A stretch of DNA of 64,000 nt, from the NCBI GenBank assembly GCA_945910005.1, contig OX246739.1:6540001-6604000 (forward strand), given 5' to 3'. Below are positions 13,473-24,297 of the stretch, one piece after another. Each line of letters begins with the position of its first letter. Positions within the stretch are counted from its first letter, which is position 1. The notes beneath the pieces were generated by a model. It worked only from the letters and a program-made list of their open reading frames with translations. It ran no database searches and was not told the DNA's origin. Position numbers and translations under genes: made by a program. The DNA is from Isoperla grammatica (taxonomy: Eukaryota > Arthropoda > Insecta > Plecoptera > Perlodidae).

Positions 13473-16289
13473 ATGACAAACCAAACAGCCGAGAAAGATT
13501 CTTCTCCACATGCGTACAAGGAAGAAGGTAATGCAGCATTTAGTGATGGAGATTGGGACAAAGCTTATAAATGTTATACTTCAGCCATCAAGTTGACAAA
13601 GGATAATTCTAGTGAAAAGGCAGTGTATTACAAAAACCGTGCTGCTGTTCATCTAAAACGATGTGAGTACACAGAAGCGTTTGACGACTGTTCGTTAGCT
13701 TTAGAGATTCTTCCAAACGATCCAAAAGCTCTTTTTCGTCGTTGCCAAGCTTTAGAAAATTTAGAGAGGTTTGAAGAAGCATATCGAGATGCCAGGCAAG
13801 TACTTGCGGTTGATCCTGCAAATAAGGCAATTCAGCCTATTCTTGAAAAACTCCACAAAATCACCCAGGAAAGACTACGAGAAAACGCTCAAACAAGTAA
13901 CAAGGTATCACAGATGTTCAAGTATGCTTTCAATATGGAAGAAGAGGAAGAAAAACGTAAAACGGCTTTGAATAATATTTTGGTTCTTGCTCGGGAAAAA
14001 TCGGGAGCTGATGTCATGGTAAAAGATGGAGTTGTACGACACATTGGCAGGTTAGTGAAGATTGAAAAAAACAATGAGTTGTATTTAGCAGGTGTTCGAA
14101 TAATTGGTGAATTGTGTAAAAATAGTGCAGAACGTACTAAAACCATTCTGAAGGAATTGGGTGTGCCTTGGTTCCTGGATGTTCTCAACAGTAAGGAAGA
14201 TGAGCGGGTTAATGCGGCTCAGTATTGCATGCAGGCAGTGTTGAACTCCTTAAGTGGAATGTCAAACAAAGGTGCAGAGGCTCCAAACAAAGAACTTTGT
14301 GAACAAAATAAACAGGAAATTGAAACACTACTCTCTTGCATTGTGTATAGTACAACCAGTCGAAGCATTACGGGTAAAGCAAGAGATGCTTTGATTGATT
14401 TATTGACCCGGAATGTTCACTACTCCGCCTTGTCGTGGGCTGAAAGGCTCGTAGAAATACGTGGTCTCCAGCGACTAATGGAAGTCGCAGGTGAGGTTCC
14501 CGAGGTTAAGTACGAATCGGCGATGGATATCACGCCATCAACACGAACTGTTGTTGCCGTGTGTCTGGCTAGAATTTATGAAAACATGTATTATGATCAA
14601 CTGAGGGAAAGTTATTTGGCAGGAGTTGATGAATATATAAAGGAGAAGTTAATTTCGCCAGACGTTGAATCGAAAATCAGAGTTATCGTTGCACTCACGA
14701 CTTTACTACTTGGCCCGCTAGATATAGGAAACACAATAATTGCAAGAGAAGGTATTATGGAGATGATTTTGGTGATGGCTGGTACCGATGATGTTTTACA
14801 GCAGAAGGTGGCTTGTGAATGCATTGTTGCAGCTGCCTCCAAAAAGGATAAAGCTCAGGCTATCATTAATCAAGGGGTTAATATCCTAAAAAAATTGTAT
14901 CAGTCTAAAGATGATGGTATTCGGGTCCGAGCATTGGTTGGACTTTGTAAATTAGGCAGTACAGGTGGCACAGATGCTTCCATACGGCCATTCGCCGACG
15001 GCTCGACAACCAAGTTGGCAGAAGCGTGTCGTAGATTCTTGATTAATCCTGCAAAAGACCAAGACATGCGGCGCTGGGCTGTGGAAGGATTATCTTACCT
15101 TACTCTCGATGCAGACGTCAAAGAGAAGTTGGTCGAAGATAAGTCAGCTGTCCGCTGTATGATTGAATTAGCCAAGTCAGGTGACCAGTCAGCTGTCTAT
15201 GGTGTCGTTACAACACTTGTCAACTTAGCAAATGCGTATGAAAAACAAGAAGTTATTCCAGAGATGATGGAATTGGCTAAATTTGCCAAACATCATATTC
15301 CTGAGGATCACGAACTAGACGACCCTGATTTTATATCAAAAAGATTAAATGTATTGGCTCAAGAAGGTGTAACAACAGCCCTGGTAGCGTTGTCAAAAAC
15401 AGAAAGTCCCAACAGTAAGGAACTAATTTCAAGAGTATTGAATGCCCTGTGCGGTGAACAAGAGTTGCGTGGGTTGGTGGTGCAGCACGGTGGGGCAAAG
15501 GTTCTGCTCCCAATGGCCCTCAACGGCACTGACAAGGGTAAAAAACAGGCTGCGCAAGCACTGGCACGTATCGGAATAACCATCAATCCAGAAGTGGCGT
15601 TCCCCGGTCAACGAAACCTTGAAGTAATTCGTCCACTTATAGCGTTGTTGCATCCCGACTGCTCTGCCCTCGAAAACTTTGAGGCACTGCTGGCCCTTTG
15701 CAACCTGGCGGCTATTAACGAGTTTGTAAGACAACGTATCATCAAGGAGGGAGGACTGCCAAAGATTGAGAGTTACATGTTTGAGGAGCACGAAATGCTT
15801 AAACGAGCAGCTACACAAGTCATGACTAACCTGATTGCGTCACCGGACATAGTTAAAATGTACGAAGGTAAAAACGACAGAACCAAGATGTTGGTGCTAC
15901 TCTGTGGGGAGGACGACGAAGAAACGGCAAAGGCGGCAGCAGGGTCGCTGGCCATGTTGACTTCGGTCAGCACGAAAGCTTGCAAGAAAGTGTTTGGTCT
16001 TCAGTCGTGGTTGGAGTCCGTCCATCGCCTCCTGGGTGACCCTAACCCGGAGCTACAACATCGCGGGGTGGTTGTCGTGTCCAACATGATCCGCAGCAGT
16101 AAGGAGGTGGCCGAGAAGCTGATAGAGACGGACGTAATGGAGATCCTGCTGGCGCTGACGTTGATCAAAGGTGACGGCGAGACGGCCAAGGTAGTTAAAG
16201 TTGCAGAAGAAGCTTTGAAAATGGCTGAAGAATGGAAGCTGATCAAGAAACCTTCCCAAGAAGATCAAGTTGAGGTTGATTTGGAGTAA
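13473..16289 (+). CDS. unc-45: UNC-45 myosin chaperone, intronless coding region
   Basis: A 938-aa frame, close to the usual family length (about 930-950). The ATG sits in a good context (AAAAATGACA) and begins just before the first repeat. Domains: three TPR repeats near residues 12-118 (KEEGNAAFSDGDWDKAYKCY is typical), which in the family bind Hsp90/Hsp70; a central armadillo-like region; and the UCS domain over roughly the last 400 residues, which binds myosin heads. Role: co-chaperone for folding and thick-filament assembly of muscle myosin, in the cytosol. The full coding region is one exon, unlike the multi-exon PTGES2, IER3IP1 and CHSY genes here. It is undamaged, so a functional gene is more likely than a dead retrocopy. 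The first AATAAA follows at 16682-16687. Confidence 0.96.
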   Translation: MTNQTAEKDSSPHAYKEEGNAAFSDGDWDKAYKCYTSAIKLTKDNSSEKAVYYKNRAAVHLKRCEYTEAFDDCSLALEILPNDPKALFRRCQALENLERFEEAYRDARQVLAVDPANKAIQPILEKLHKITQERLRENAQTSNKVSQMFKYAFNMEEEEEKRKTALNNILVLAREKSGADVMVKDGVVRHIGRLVKIEKNNELYLAGVRIIGELCKNSAERTKTILKELGVPWFLDVLNSKEDERVNAAQYCMQAVLNSLSGMSNKGAEAPNKELCEQNKQEIETLLSCIVYSTTSRSITGKARDALIDLLTRNVHYSALSWAERLVEIRGLQRLMEVAGEVPEVKYESAMDITPSTRTVVAVCLARIYENMYYDQLRESYLAGVDEYIKEKLISPDVESKIRVIVALTTLLLGPLDIGNTIIAREGIMEMILVMAGTDDVLQQKVACECIVAAASKKDKAQAIINQGVNILKKLYQSKDDGIRVRALVGLCKLGSTGGTDASIRPFADGSTTKLAEACRRFLINPAKDQDMRRWAVEGLSYLTLDADVKEKLVEDKSAVRCMIELAKSGDQSAVYGVVTTLVNLANAYEKQEVIPEMMELAKFAKHHIPEDHELDDPDFISKRLNVLAQEGVTTALVALSKTESPNSKELISRVLNALCGEQELRGLVVQHGGAKVLLPMALNGTDKGKKQAAQALARIGITINPEVAFPGQRNLEVIRPLIALLHPDCSALENFEALLALCNLAAINEFVRQRIIKEGGLPKIESYMFEEHEMLKRAATQVMTNLIASPDIVKMYEGKNDRTKMLVLLCGEDDEETAKAAAGSLAMLTSVSTKACKKVFGLQSWLESVHRLLGDPNPELQHRGVVVVSNMIRSSKEVAEKLIETDVMEILLALTLIKGDGETAKVVKVAEEALKMAEEWKLIKKPSQEDQVEVDLE

Positions 16290-19200
16290 ATCGAACCGTT
16301 GACTGGTAATTATTCACATTGTAGACCCCCAACTACTTAATTTGACTGTGGCACAATCATTAATTTTAATACCGCAGGTTTATTGTGGTAAAATTCCAGC
16401 TAATGATGCCTCTAATATAATTTTTATTTTGATCATTGTATAGGCTACAGCAGTAAATAATGCTTATAAGTGCCCTTCATCTAATCTAGTCTGAATGATA
16501 GAAAATACGTAATACCTAACACATGAAAGCTATGTTAAAATGACTCCGAAATCCTTCTATCGTAGCATAAAAAATGTTGGTAGATATATACGAATCAATG
16601 AATTAGGCCTAAGCATATTATGATTTTTTTGGGAAATCGTGATCGTAATGGTAAAACAAAATTTATTACAAAATATTGAAAAATAAAATTCTGCTTAAAA
16701 ATGAAGTGTGCACCTCTCAAACTCTGTTCTGTCCAGGGTTGAGAAGTAAAGTAAATCAATCTCATCCAAGTCTAGTGGTTGCCAAATACAAGTTTACCCT
16801 TTGTGTGAGCGGCATTTGATCAACAGGGTCTCGTGGACAGGCACAACCGCACAACGGACCCCAAGTCCATCTCAAGTCTGGCCTAAATAGGAGATGGTAT
16901 ATACTGTACACATTTACTATTTCTACTATTCATCGTTGATAGGGTAGGAGGGTACATTTCAAATCTATAAACATTGGGACTCTTTCGTAATTACAGTAAT
17001 CTGATGTATGATTTGTCCGTGGTTCCGAAACCTTTTGCGATTTCTGTCCTATCATGCAATCACTAGACTGCCATTCGGCAGTTAGGGCAACATTTTCAAA
17101 ACATTAACACCCATGTAAATTCCTTCAGGACAGACAGACTGTTTATCTGTTATTGATACCAGGGCATGTACTAGCTTGTCATTCATTTTGCCTTTTTTCA
17201 TTGTTTTTTCTCTTTGCAATTTATAACTTAATAAGTCATCTGTGACTATTCCACCTTTTATCTTTTATATACCGGTACGTATTTCTAAACATACCGGTAT
17301 GACGCTTCATGATCATTTGGCATCGACCTACCCTACTAGCTTTTTATGGAATCAAATTATTTATAGAAGGTTTGGGAATGTACTAATGTGTGAAATTACT
17401 TACCGTAAGTTATAATTGAAAGTTTTCAAGTGTTTTTTTCCTCTCCCCCACTTACCATGACTTTGTTATGTACCTACCATGACAGTACTGAGTACTGGTG
17501 TAACTATTCTATAAACTGTGTCCTATATCCATGAAGATTTATTACTTTTTTTTTATAAATTTAATATTTATTGACTTTGATGCCTGGTTTGTAGTCGAGT
17601 ACAGGTATGTACAAGATTGACCGCAATGCTTGTGTTTTTAGTACGAGTTTTACTTGGTACTAGTTAGTATGTAAAAAACCATTAAAGACCAAGCTAAATC
17701 AAACAAAAATATGGAAAGTTGTGTTCTTAGTGCCTTTATAGACCAACCCCTACAAATACATGGTCAGATTACTAACTAGAGTAGAAACCAATTAAATAAT
17801 GAAAGAACAAGTTGTAGATAAGGTGCAAAATTTTAACTTGTTCTACGTAAACTACAGTTACCTGTTCTTTTTTATCTTCTTTGTATGAAAAAAATAAAAA
17901 TTGTCTTCCGATGTAAATTGTCCTGTCGGTCGGTCATTAATTTTGTTGAATATTATTTAATCAATACATGTACCTAGATATTAAGGGTAGTGTGCAGTAC
18001 ACTACAATATTCATGACACATCAAATTTGTATTCTCTTCCACTGTCCCAGCATTATTAACTTTTATTTTGAAATTAATTGTGTGATCATGTTGGTTTGAA
18101 AGATGCCAAAGGAAATTTGCTTTACCTCAAATTTGAATTCTATGGTCGGTTATGAAGACATTGTCCAAAACTTGCTCATTGGTTTATATAAAGTTGTTTA
18201 TAAACCATATATCCTAGAATGTTCTTTGCATCTGCAAAGTGGTTGACCTGCAGGCGCAGTCGGCATGACTGCAACATCAACATTTATTTTTGTCATTTTT
18301 TATATTTTTTTTATTCTCAATCCGCCAACTTTTCGTAGATATGCAGGTCTCTACCTACAGAATATCTAGTTTCAACCTTGTCAGATAAGTCCTGTACATG
18401 AAACAAAATCTTCGACATTCCCTTTGAAAATTATATGTCGACCATCGATGTGAACTTTTATATAAATTTGGGTGAATCGATTAGCATGGAGTTTGGGAGG
18501 TAAAGCGCCCACTCACTTGCACAGGAAGTGATTTCAGGATTTTGAAAGTTGCTACCAGTTGATTATCTGTGCTGTGAAATATCTTGCCATTGAAATATTA
18601 TAAACATTAACTAAAAGTAAGATATTAGCTTTAAATGTGTCTATTTTTGTCAGAGTAGTTTTTATGCTCAGAATTCCGAAAATTTTGGAACAGTGGATCA
18701 CATTGGGATAAGATATGAGGTGACAGGACTGACAAAGGATCATGTTGCATAGCTGTTGTTGAACTTTGTAATGTGTATATTCTCGGTTTGGGGGTTTGAA
18801 TACCAATCCGGATGGATTAAAATTATTTCTATCGTACAGGACCACCACCGTATGGTTTGAAAAAGATGGGCACATTTTATTGGCAACCATTCTTTTATTT
18901 TGTAACAAAATAAAAAAGGTATCTATAAGTTGTATGCTATAATATTAAAAGGTAATCTAGGTACTTGTCCTCTCATTTGCATTGTTTTGTTTGCAACTTA
19001 CTTGTTCTACTTTAATTTTGATTGTTGAAATTCAACTATATATAAAGTATGAACATGTATGTATCCATATAGAGCAGTTCCCAGTTATGAATACAATAGT
19101 ATTGCCTTATGAAATGTTGAGCATGTGCCTCAAGAAAAGAAGCGCTTTTTGAGTGTTATTTATATTATATTTGGTGTGTGCCTGTTAGTTACACATGAGT

Positions 19201-19649
19201 GTGTTCTGTTTGTAATTAAGTATTAATCAATAATAATCATGTGGGGATTTTGTGCCAACACATCAAGAACAAAATTTCCCTTGTAGATTTTGCATTTTAC
19301 ATATTGAATAATATACTTTGTCTTAATATTTAAATGTAGGTCTACCAGGTAACTGTGTACGATCTATTTGTTTTTCAACTAACTTATGTTTTATATTTTA
19401 CAAAAGTATTAATTTAATTACATGTTAACTATTTATTTAAATGTACGACACATGATTTTGTAGTGTACGTATTTAAAACAACCTATTGTGTTTTGAATAT
19501 TGAATGGTGTGGAAGTATATCTTATTTAAATGTATTTTAAGTAATACAGTAAAGATTGTATATTTGATTAACATGCTTTTATTCAGGTACCACTAATATC
19601 CCTGCCAAGTTACTTGTGTGTAATTGTTCTCGTTAAATTACGTATTTAG
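16290..19649 (+). other. UNC-45 3' UTR and intergenic region
   Basis: AT-rich, with several AATAAA hexamers (first at 16682). A long 3' UTR is possible but cannot be delimited. No coding-like frame or clear repeat seen. Confidence 0.5.
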
Positions 19650-19810
19650 ATCTTGAGAACAATATAGGCCTATAAGATATTGAAAAAGTGATTCATCCCA
19701 TTATTTGGTTTAGTGTATCTAAATAATTAACTAAAAACTTCCAAATATTATAATTGTATTTGTATGGTAGGATATGGCAAACGGCTGCAATAATGTGCTT
19801 GGTGGGGATA

Positions 19811-19855
19811 AAGTCGATAGGGAACCCAATAACAGCTGTTGGGTTCCCTATCGAC

Positions 19856-19857
<2 letters not shown>
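19811..19857. repeat. Perfect 19-bp hairpin
   Basis: AAGTCGATAGGGAACCCAA and its exact reverse complement are separated by nine bases (TAACAGCTG), directly followed by a run of C. The stem is GC-mixed and would be very stable. Confidence 0.9.

Positions 19858-19859
<2 letters not shown>

Positions 19860-19890
<31 letters not shown>
19860..19890. repeat. 31-base poly-C run
   Basis: An unbroken C run. Shorter C or G runs occur near 3628, 30687, 38220, 42861, 45190, 45633, 46134, 50564 and 63881. Lengths may be affected by sequencing or assembly. Confidence 0.85.
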
Positions 19891-19892
<2 letters not shown>

Positions 19893-20345
19893 ATAAAATA
19901 ATAATATAAATATAATTAATATAATTGTTACGATTGTTAGTTGTGTAATTAATTCAAACATAATTAATTAATTAAATAATCGTAGCATTGACAATTCTTT
20001 TAAATCCATTGTTTTTCTGATACAAAACCAATTATAAACCTTTTTTTATTTTTGAAACAAAACCAGCTATATATCACGTTATTAATATCTTGAAGCGTTC
20101 TCAAGATAGCGATACAAAGTACATGTACAACCCGTTGATATAACGACTAACGAGTACTCGTTCCCCTGTACGGTTTTACCATAATTGGGAAGAAATGTAC
20201 GTGGATTCGTTTTCAAAACCAACATAATTGTGAGTGATGACAAGAAAAACCCTTCAGTCAGGATTGTGAGGCGGGAATCGAACCAGCGACCTCCCTTATC
20301 ACAGTCGCGTGTCGTGTGTGGGTAGACAATAAGAGCACAGTTATT

Positions 20346-20736
20346 CAGTGGCGTATCCAGGAATTGGGAAAGGGGGGGGTTTTCAACCCATATTATAGAG
20401 AGTGATGCTGAAATATAATTGGGGTTCCGGGGGGCTTGCCCCCCGAAAAAATTCTCGTCAAGGTCATTTTAGTGCAAATCTGTGCGTTTTACAGCGGCCA
20501 ACTGAAACAAGATTACTCAGTTTCTGGCAACAAAATTTTTCTTTAGCACCGCTAATAAAAGGAACCTCAATCAATATAATTTGCATATTTTTCGTATTCT
20601 TTTGCTTTTAATTACAACAATAAACAATAATTATAAAGTAAAACATCTAACTCTCTATTGAAATGTAAACGGTCATTTTTCATGTTTCCTTTGCAAAAGG
20701 GGGGGGGTTTTTGTCCCCCCCGTGTATACGCCACTG
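20346..20736. mobile_element. hAT-type MITE with 8-bp target duplication
   Basis: A 391-bp element with inverted ends starting CAGTGGCGTAT and ending ATACGCCACTG. It is flanked by a perfect 8-bp direct repeat CAGTTATT (20338-20345 and 20737-20744), the duplication size typical of hAT transposons. Both ends continue into G/C runs. Its longest frame (20402-20611) shows no transposase features, so it is non-autonomous. Confidence 0.9.
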
Positions 20737-21241
20737 CAGTTATTTACGACCAGCGTCTGAGTTGGATGCGTGACTACGTCGAGTATCTGGAAGTCTGACC
20801 GCCAACTGAGCCGCTAGGCTGACTTTCACTTCCTTTGTATTTTTTTTTCTTCTTCGCTTCTTTGTGGTATAATTAACAAATGTATCATTACGTGTAGACA
20901 ACCCCTACACTTCCAAATGCTTCATTATCGAGAGTAACTGCCGGCAATAGAGGTAATTATCCAACCCCTAAGAACTTAAACGTGTCCTCTAACATTCAGA
21001 AAAACAGTTTACTTTTTTGTTGAAACTGTTATTTTGTCAGCCGTTTAGTATTACTCGTAAAATGGATTGAAATGTGAAACATAAAGCGGAATTAAACCAA
21101 TTTAAAAATGTGTTTAAAACGGGATAATACTATTGTGCTGGTTACTGCGGCGCCTCCTGGCACAACTCTGCAGCTCCTGTCTATCAGAGGGGGCGAAATG
21201 CATCGGGACCTAACCCGCTAAATTCACGTGTTTTGATTCAT

Positions 21242-21507
21242 ATCTTGTGAACTCTTTTAGATATTAAACATACGATTCATACCGGTGACTTAGTTTTTTA
21301 TCAGCTAAACGATTAATTTAAAAGCTATTATTTGGTAGGGTTGAAATTTCTGTAATTAATTAATAATACGTTATTGAATTGATTACATAATTAACAATCG
21401 TAAATATTACAATATTTTCAAGTTTTTAAATTAATCGTTTAGCTGATACAGAACCAAATCGCCATTTTATGAATCACTTTTTCAATATCTTAGAGCGTTC
21501 TCAAGAT
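21242..21507. mobile_element. Foldback (long inverted repeat) element, copy 2
   Basis: Arms 21242-21323 and 21423-21507 are inverted copies. The inner 23 bases (ATCAGCTAAACGATTAATTT core) match perfectly and the outer part is diverged, with ATCTTG/CAAGAT at the tips. A spacer of about 100 bp, rich in AATTAATTAA, separates them. It belongs to the same family as the element at 19650. Confidence 0.75.
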
Positions 21508-22085
21508 TGAGAGCTACATACCCGACAACCAACTACTCGCTAACAGTTGAGACAGCCCAGAGCACAGAGAGGGTAATTGATACTACATTACGCGCCAATC
21601 CGAATAATACCGACCGACGTTAGAAAGTGAAACCTGCCTGACGATGTGTGGCAGTGCAGTCATGAACCTTATGATAGACGACTTGCCGGAACTTCCTCAT
21701 TATTTTCTTCTATGCGCCTCTTGAGCGTCCGCACGTCGTACCTATTAGTACAATATAACATGGCTTTCTTCCATTCGACCACTTTACCCAACGACCCAGT
21801 GACATTTAACAGTGAGTGATAGTCAGGCTCAACATCGAAATCTTATTGGTGGGTTAATTATTCATCTTCAATAGGTCACAAGATGCAAAGAGAAAGGATA
21901 CTTGAAAACAAACCTTTCTAATATGTTGAAAATGGAATTACGTAATCTTTAACATCCTTTTAAATGCAAAACTCTCATGATTTTAGTATTCAGGCAGAAT
22001 ATGTTAGTATCTAGAAAGTGATGTAGCGTGAGTTGGGAAATAAATCAGTCGTACTACTTTTTAACGGTGGCACATGTATTTTTTT
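21508..22085. other. Intergenic
   Basis: Moderately AT-rich sequence with no frame, repeat or motif I can name, between the foldback cluster and the cuticle gene. Confidence 0.5.
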
Positions 22086-22091
22086 TTTATT
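22086..22091 (-). terminator. Poly(A) signal of cuticle-type gene
   Basis: AATAAA on the minus strand, about 190 bases past the stop codon at 22278. Confidence 0.55.
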
Positions 22092-22277
22092 TTCTATTTT
22101 CCTATAAAAAAGCTTTATACAAATACAAATCGCATACATAACAATATATTAAAAATACAGTTCAGGTGTGTTTCGCGGGCTACAAAGACGAGACCCGCTC
22201 GTTCCCCGTCTCCGTCGACGAGTTGATGACGTCACTCATCGACGAGAGGAACCAGTCTTGGTGGAGGGGTTGCCCGA

Positions 22278-24073
22278 TTAGAAGGGGGCACCGTAGGAGC
22301 CGGAGGGGGAGGCAGCGGGTCCCGACGAGTAACCGCCGAACGCGGGTCCCTGGGATGTCTGGCTGTATTGGGCAACCTGGATGGCCTTGCGGACACCCTC
22401 CAAGTCGACTCCGACCACTCGGCTCGAGTAGGAAGGTGCGCCGTAATGTGTGCCGGGGACTCCGTATTGGGGTCGGAGAGCGTTGACGTAGCCACCGCCG
22501 CCTCCGGACTGAGAGGCTTGGGACTCTTCCTTCAGGATGATCTGACGGATCTTCTCCAGGAGTTGACCGTCGACGTTCTGTCCCTCGCTGCCGGTGTAGC
22601 CGATGGACTCCATGATGTAGTTGCCGCCTCCGGAGAAGCTTCCACCGCCGCCACCGGAGTATCCACCGCCACCACCGCCGGAGTATCCACCACCGCCGCC
22701 TCCCGAGGGCCTCTGGTAGTTGTAACCGCTGGGGGGCTCAGCGGAGACCACCACAAGGGCGGCCACGAAACACTGTAACAACAGGCAGGATGTTAAAACT
22801 CTTTGTCTTCAAGAAATAAGCTGAGAAAACGCAGAAGGTGCGTGTACATATTTCGCGAAAGATTTTTTTTGTGTACATTTAGCGAGTCTGGAGAAGAAGT
22901 CGACAAAATAACATTACAAATTTCTCGTTTGTTCTGCCCAAAGATATAGATTTCTATTGAATGTTCGACGAACCCGCATTACTGTCTTGTCTATGTATTC
23001 CGGATGGTTTTCAGACTAACTTAGTGCCCCTCGTTATTGTGACTCTAAAGAACACCGATATCGCCTAGTGTTAATCCTATACATTCATCTGGCATCGAAC
23101 CTGAGACGTGAACTCAAGAGACACACTAGTATAACACAAATATGAATGTAACAAATATTAATAACAATTTGGAATGAATGCATTTGAGATTCGTTACAAC
23201 ATTCCTTGCGTCCGCGGTTTCAAAACAAAGTAAACATCAATACCTTACATTAGGATATCAAAACTTTGCATTACCCTGAGATTTACGTTGTTTTTGTTGC
23301 TGTTAGATCTATAATTTTTGGTTGTTTTCTCGCTAAGCATAAACACGATTAGCGGGGTAATATTATTGCATTGCTGATCATTGTAAATGTTGTATTTTAC
23401 AACCGTACAGCGATTGATGGTGCCACAAACATCGGATTGCTAGAATACGTTTGATGTACAACAGGCTGTTTCGCGTATCTGTTCTCCTATTGGCCGAAAA
23501 TCGCGGTGCATTTAAATTTTAATCTGACTCGAGAAACGCGCACTCTTTCGGTCATTCCGGATAACAATGGTTCGTACAACTCTCCCAAAAATGCGTTATT
23601 TAGTAGACAACATTTATGTAGACAACGACAGAAACCACTAAAGTTTGACCTAAAGATCTGAGCATTTTTTTCATATTATTAGTTTTTAATTTTTGTAAAT
23701 AATAAATAAGAGAATAAGTATCATTGTTTCGTGTTGACGCAAATTCCTCGTTTTTCTATTATTTTCAAGCAAAACGCAAATGAAGTTGTTGTTAAATTGA
23801 AATCTCGTATGACTGACAATTTAATTCACAATTAAATTACTCATCGCACTTTGCAATTATATAATAACAGAGACAAAAAGATTCAGAGTTGATTAACGTA
23901 TTTGAACACTTCCGGTATAAATTTGAGTAAACCGAGAAAAGAAAAGAAACTGTGAATCGCTAGTATTCCATCGAGAGGTCGAAGATGCTGCTGCCGTAAT
24001 CCACTGTGCATACGAACTGCTGCGTGAAGATGTTAAATAGAATGAGTGTCCTTACCAATGCCAGGGCGTTCAT
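22278..24073 (-). CDS. Secreted Gly-rich cuticle-type protein, 2 exons
   Basis: Exon 1 codes only six residues (24073-24056, MNALAL) and is followed by donor GTAAGG. Exon 2 (22772-22278) begins after the acceptor TGTTACAG. The 170-aa product starts with a complete signal peptide, MNALALCFVAALVVVSA, created only by the splice. Then come a PPSGYNYQRPSGG segment, Gly-rich repeats (GGYSGGGGG), a hydrophilic block with DGQLLEKIRQIILKEES, a YGVP/YGAP region, VVGVDLEGVRKAIQVAQYSQ, and a Gly/Ser/Pro tail ending GAPF. This composition and the short first exon are typical of arthropod extracellular cuticle proteins, with nearest resemblance to Gly-rich crustacean ones. There is no chitin-binding R&R consensus, so chitin binding is not shown. 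Coding GC is much higher than in the surroundings. Confidence 0.85.
22773..24055 (-). other. Intron of the cuticle-type gene
   Basis: A 1,283-bp intron with GTAAGG donor and TTACAG acceptor. No other gene, repeat or element is evident inside it. Confidence 0.8.
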
Positions 24074-24099
24074 GTTGCTTGATGGAATGAGAGATGCGA

Positions 24100-24160
24100 A
24101 CTGATGGCTTCTGCTGACATACTGTGCTCTTATATATCCGTGTGTCCAAAGTGACGTCAC
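24100..24160 (-). promoter_or_regulatory. Core promoter of the cuticle-type gene
   Basis: On the minus strand, TATATAAG (24136-24129) lies 32-34 bases before an arthropod-type initiator TCAGT (24104-24100, +1 about 24102). The resulting 5' UTR is about 29 bases. A palindromic CRE, GTGACGTCAC, is at 24151-24160, about 50-60 bases upstream of the start site. Spacing is close to ideal, which strongly supports the tiny first exon. Confidence 0.8.
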
Positions 24161-24297
24161 ACGCGGAGAGAAAGACTAGTTGTTTTAATGAGAAGAGAGA
24201 GGGGAGACTCCGACCGCCGCAGAGGGTTAAAGAACGAAAGAAAAAGTGGAACTCCTCCGATGCTACTTCTATGGAAAGTAGGCGCTTTGAGTGACTT

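Larger units (their letters stand above)
19650..20107. mobile_element. Foldback (long inverted repeat) element, copy 1
   Basis: The left arm (about 19650-19740, beginning ATCTTGAGAAC and containing GATATTGAAAAAGTGATTCA) is matched in reverse by the right arm (about 20014-20107, ending GCGTTCTCAAGAT). The arms are diverged from each other but clearly align with the arms of copy 2. The middle holds a perfect 19-bp hairpin and a 31-base C run. No frame is present. Boundaries are approximate. Confidence 0.6.

Noticed and set aside
22166..22778. Plus-strand frames opposite the cuticle gene
   Set aside because: Shadows of a GC-rich coding exon; the minus strand has the signal peptide, splice sites and promoter.
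23960..24160. 66-aa frame around the cuticle exon 1
   Set aside because: Reads through the GTAAGG donor into the intron; only its MNALAL part is coding.
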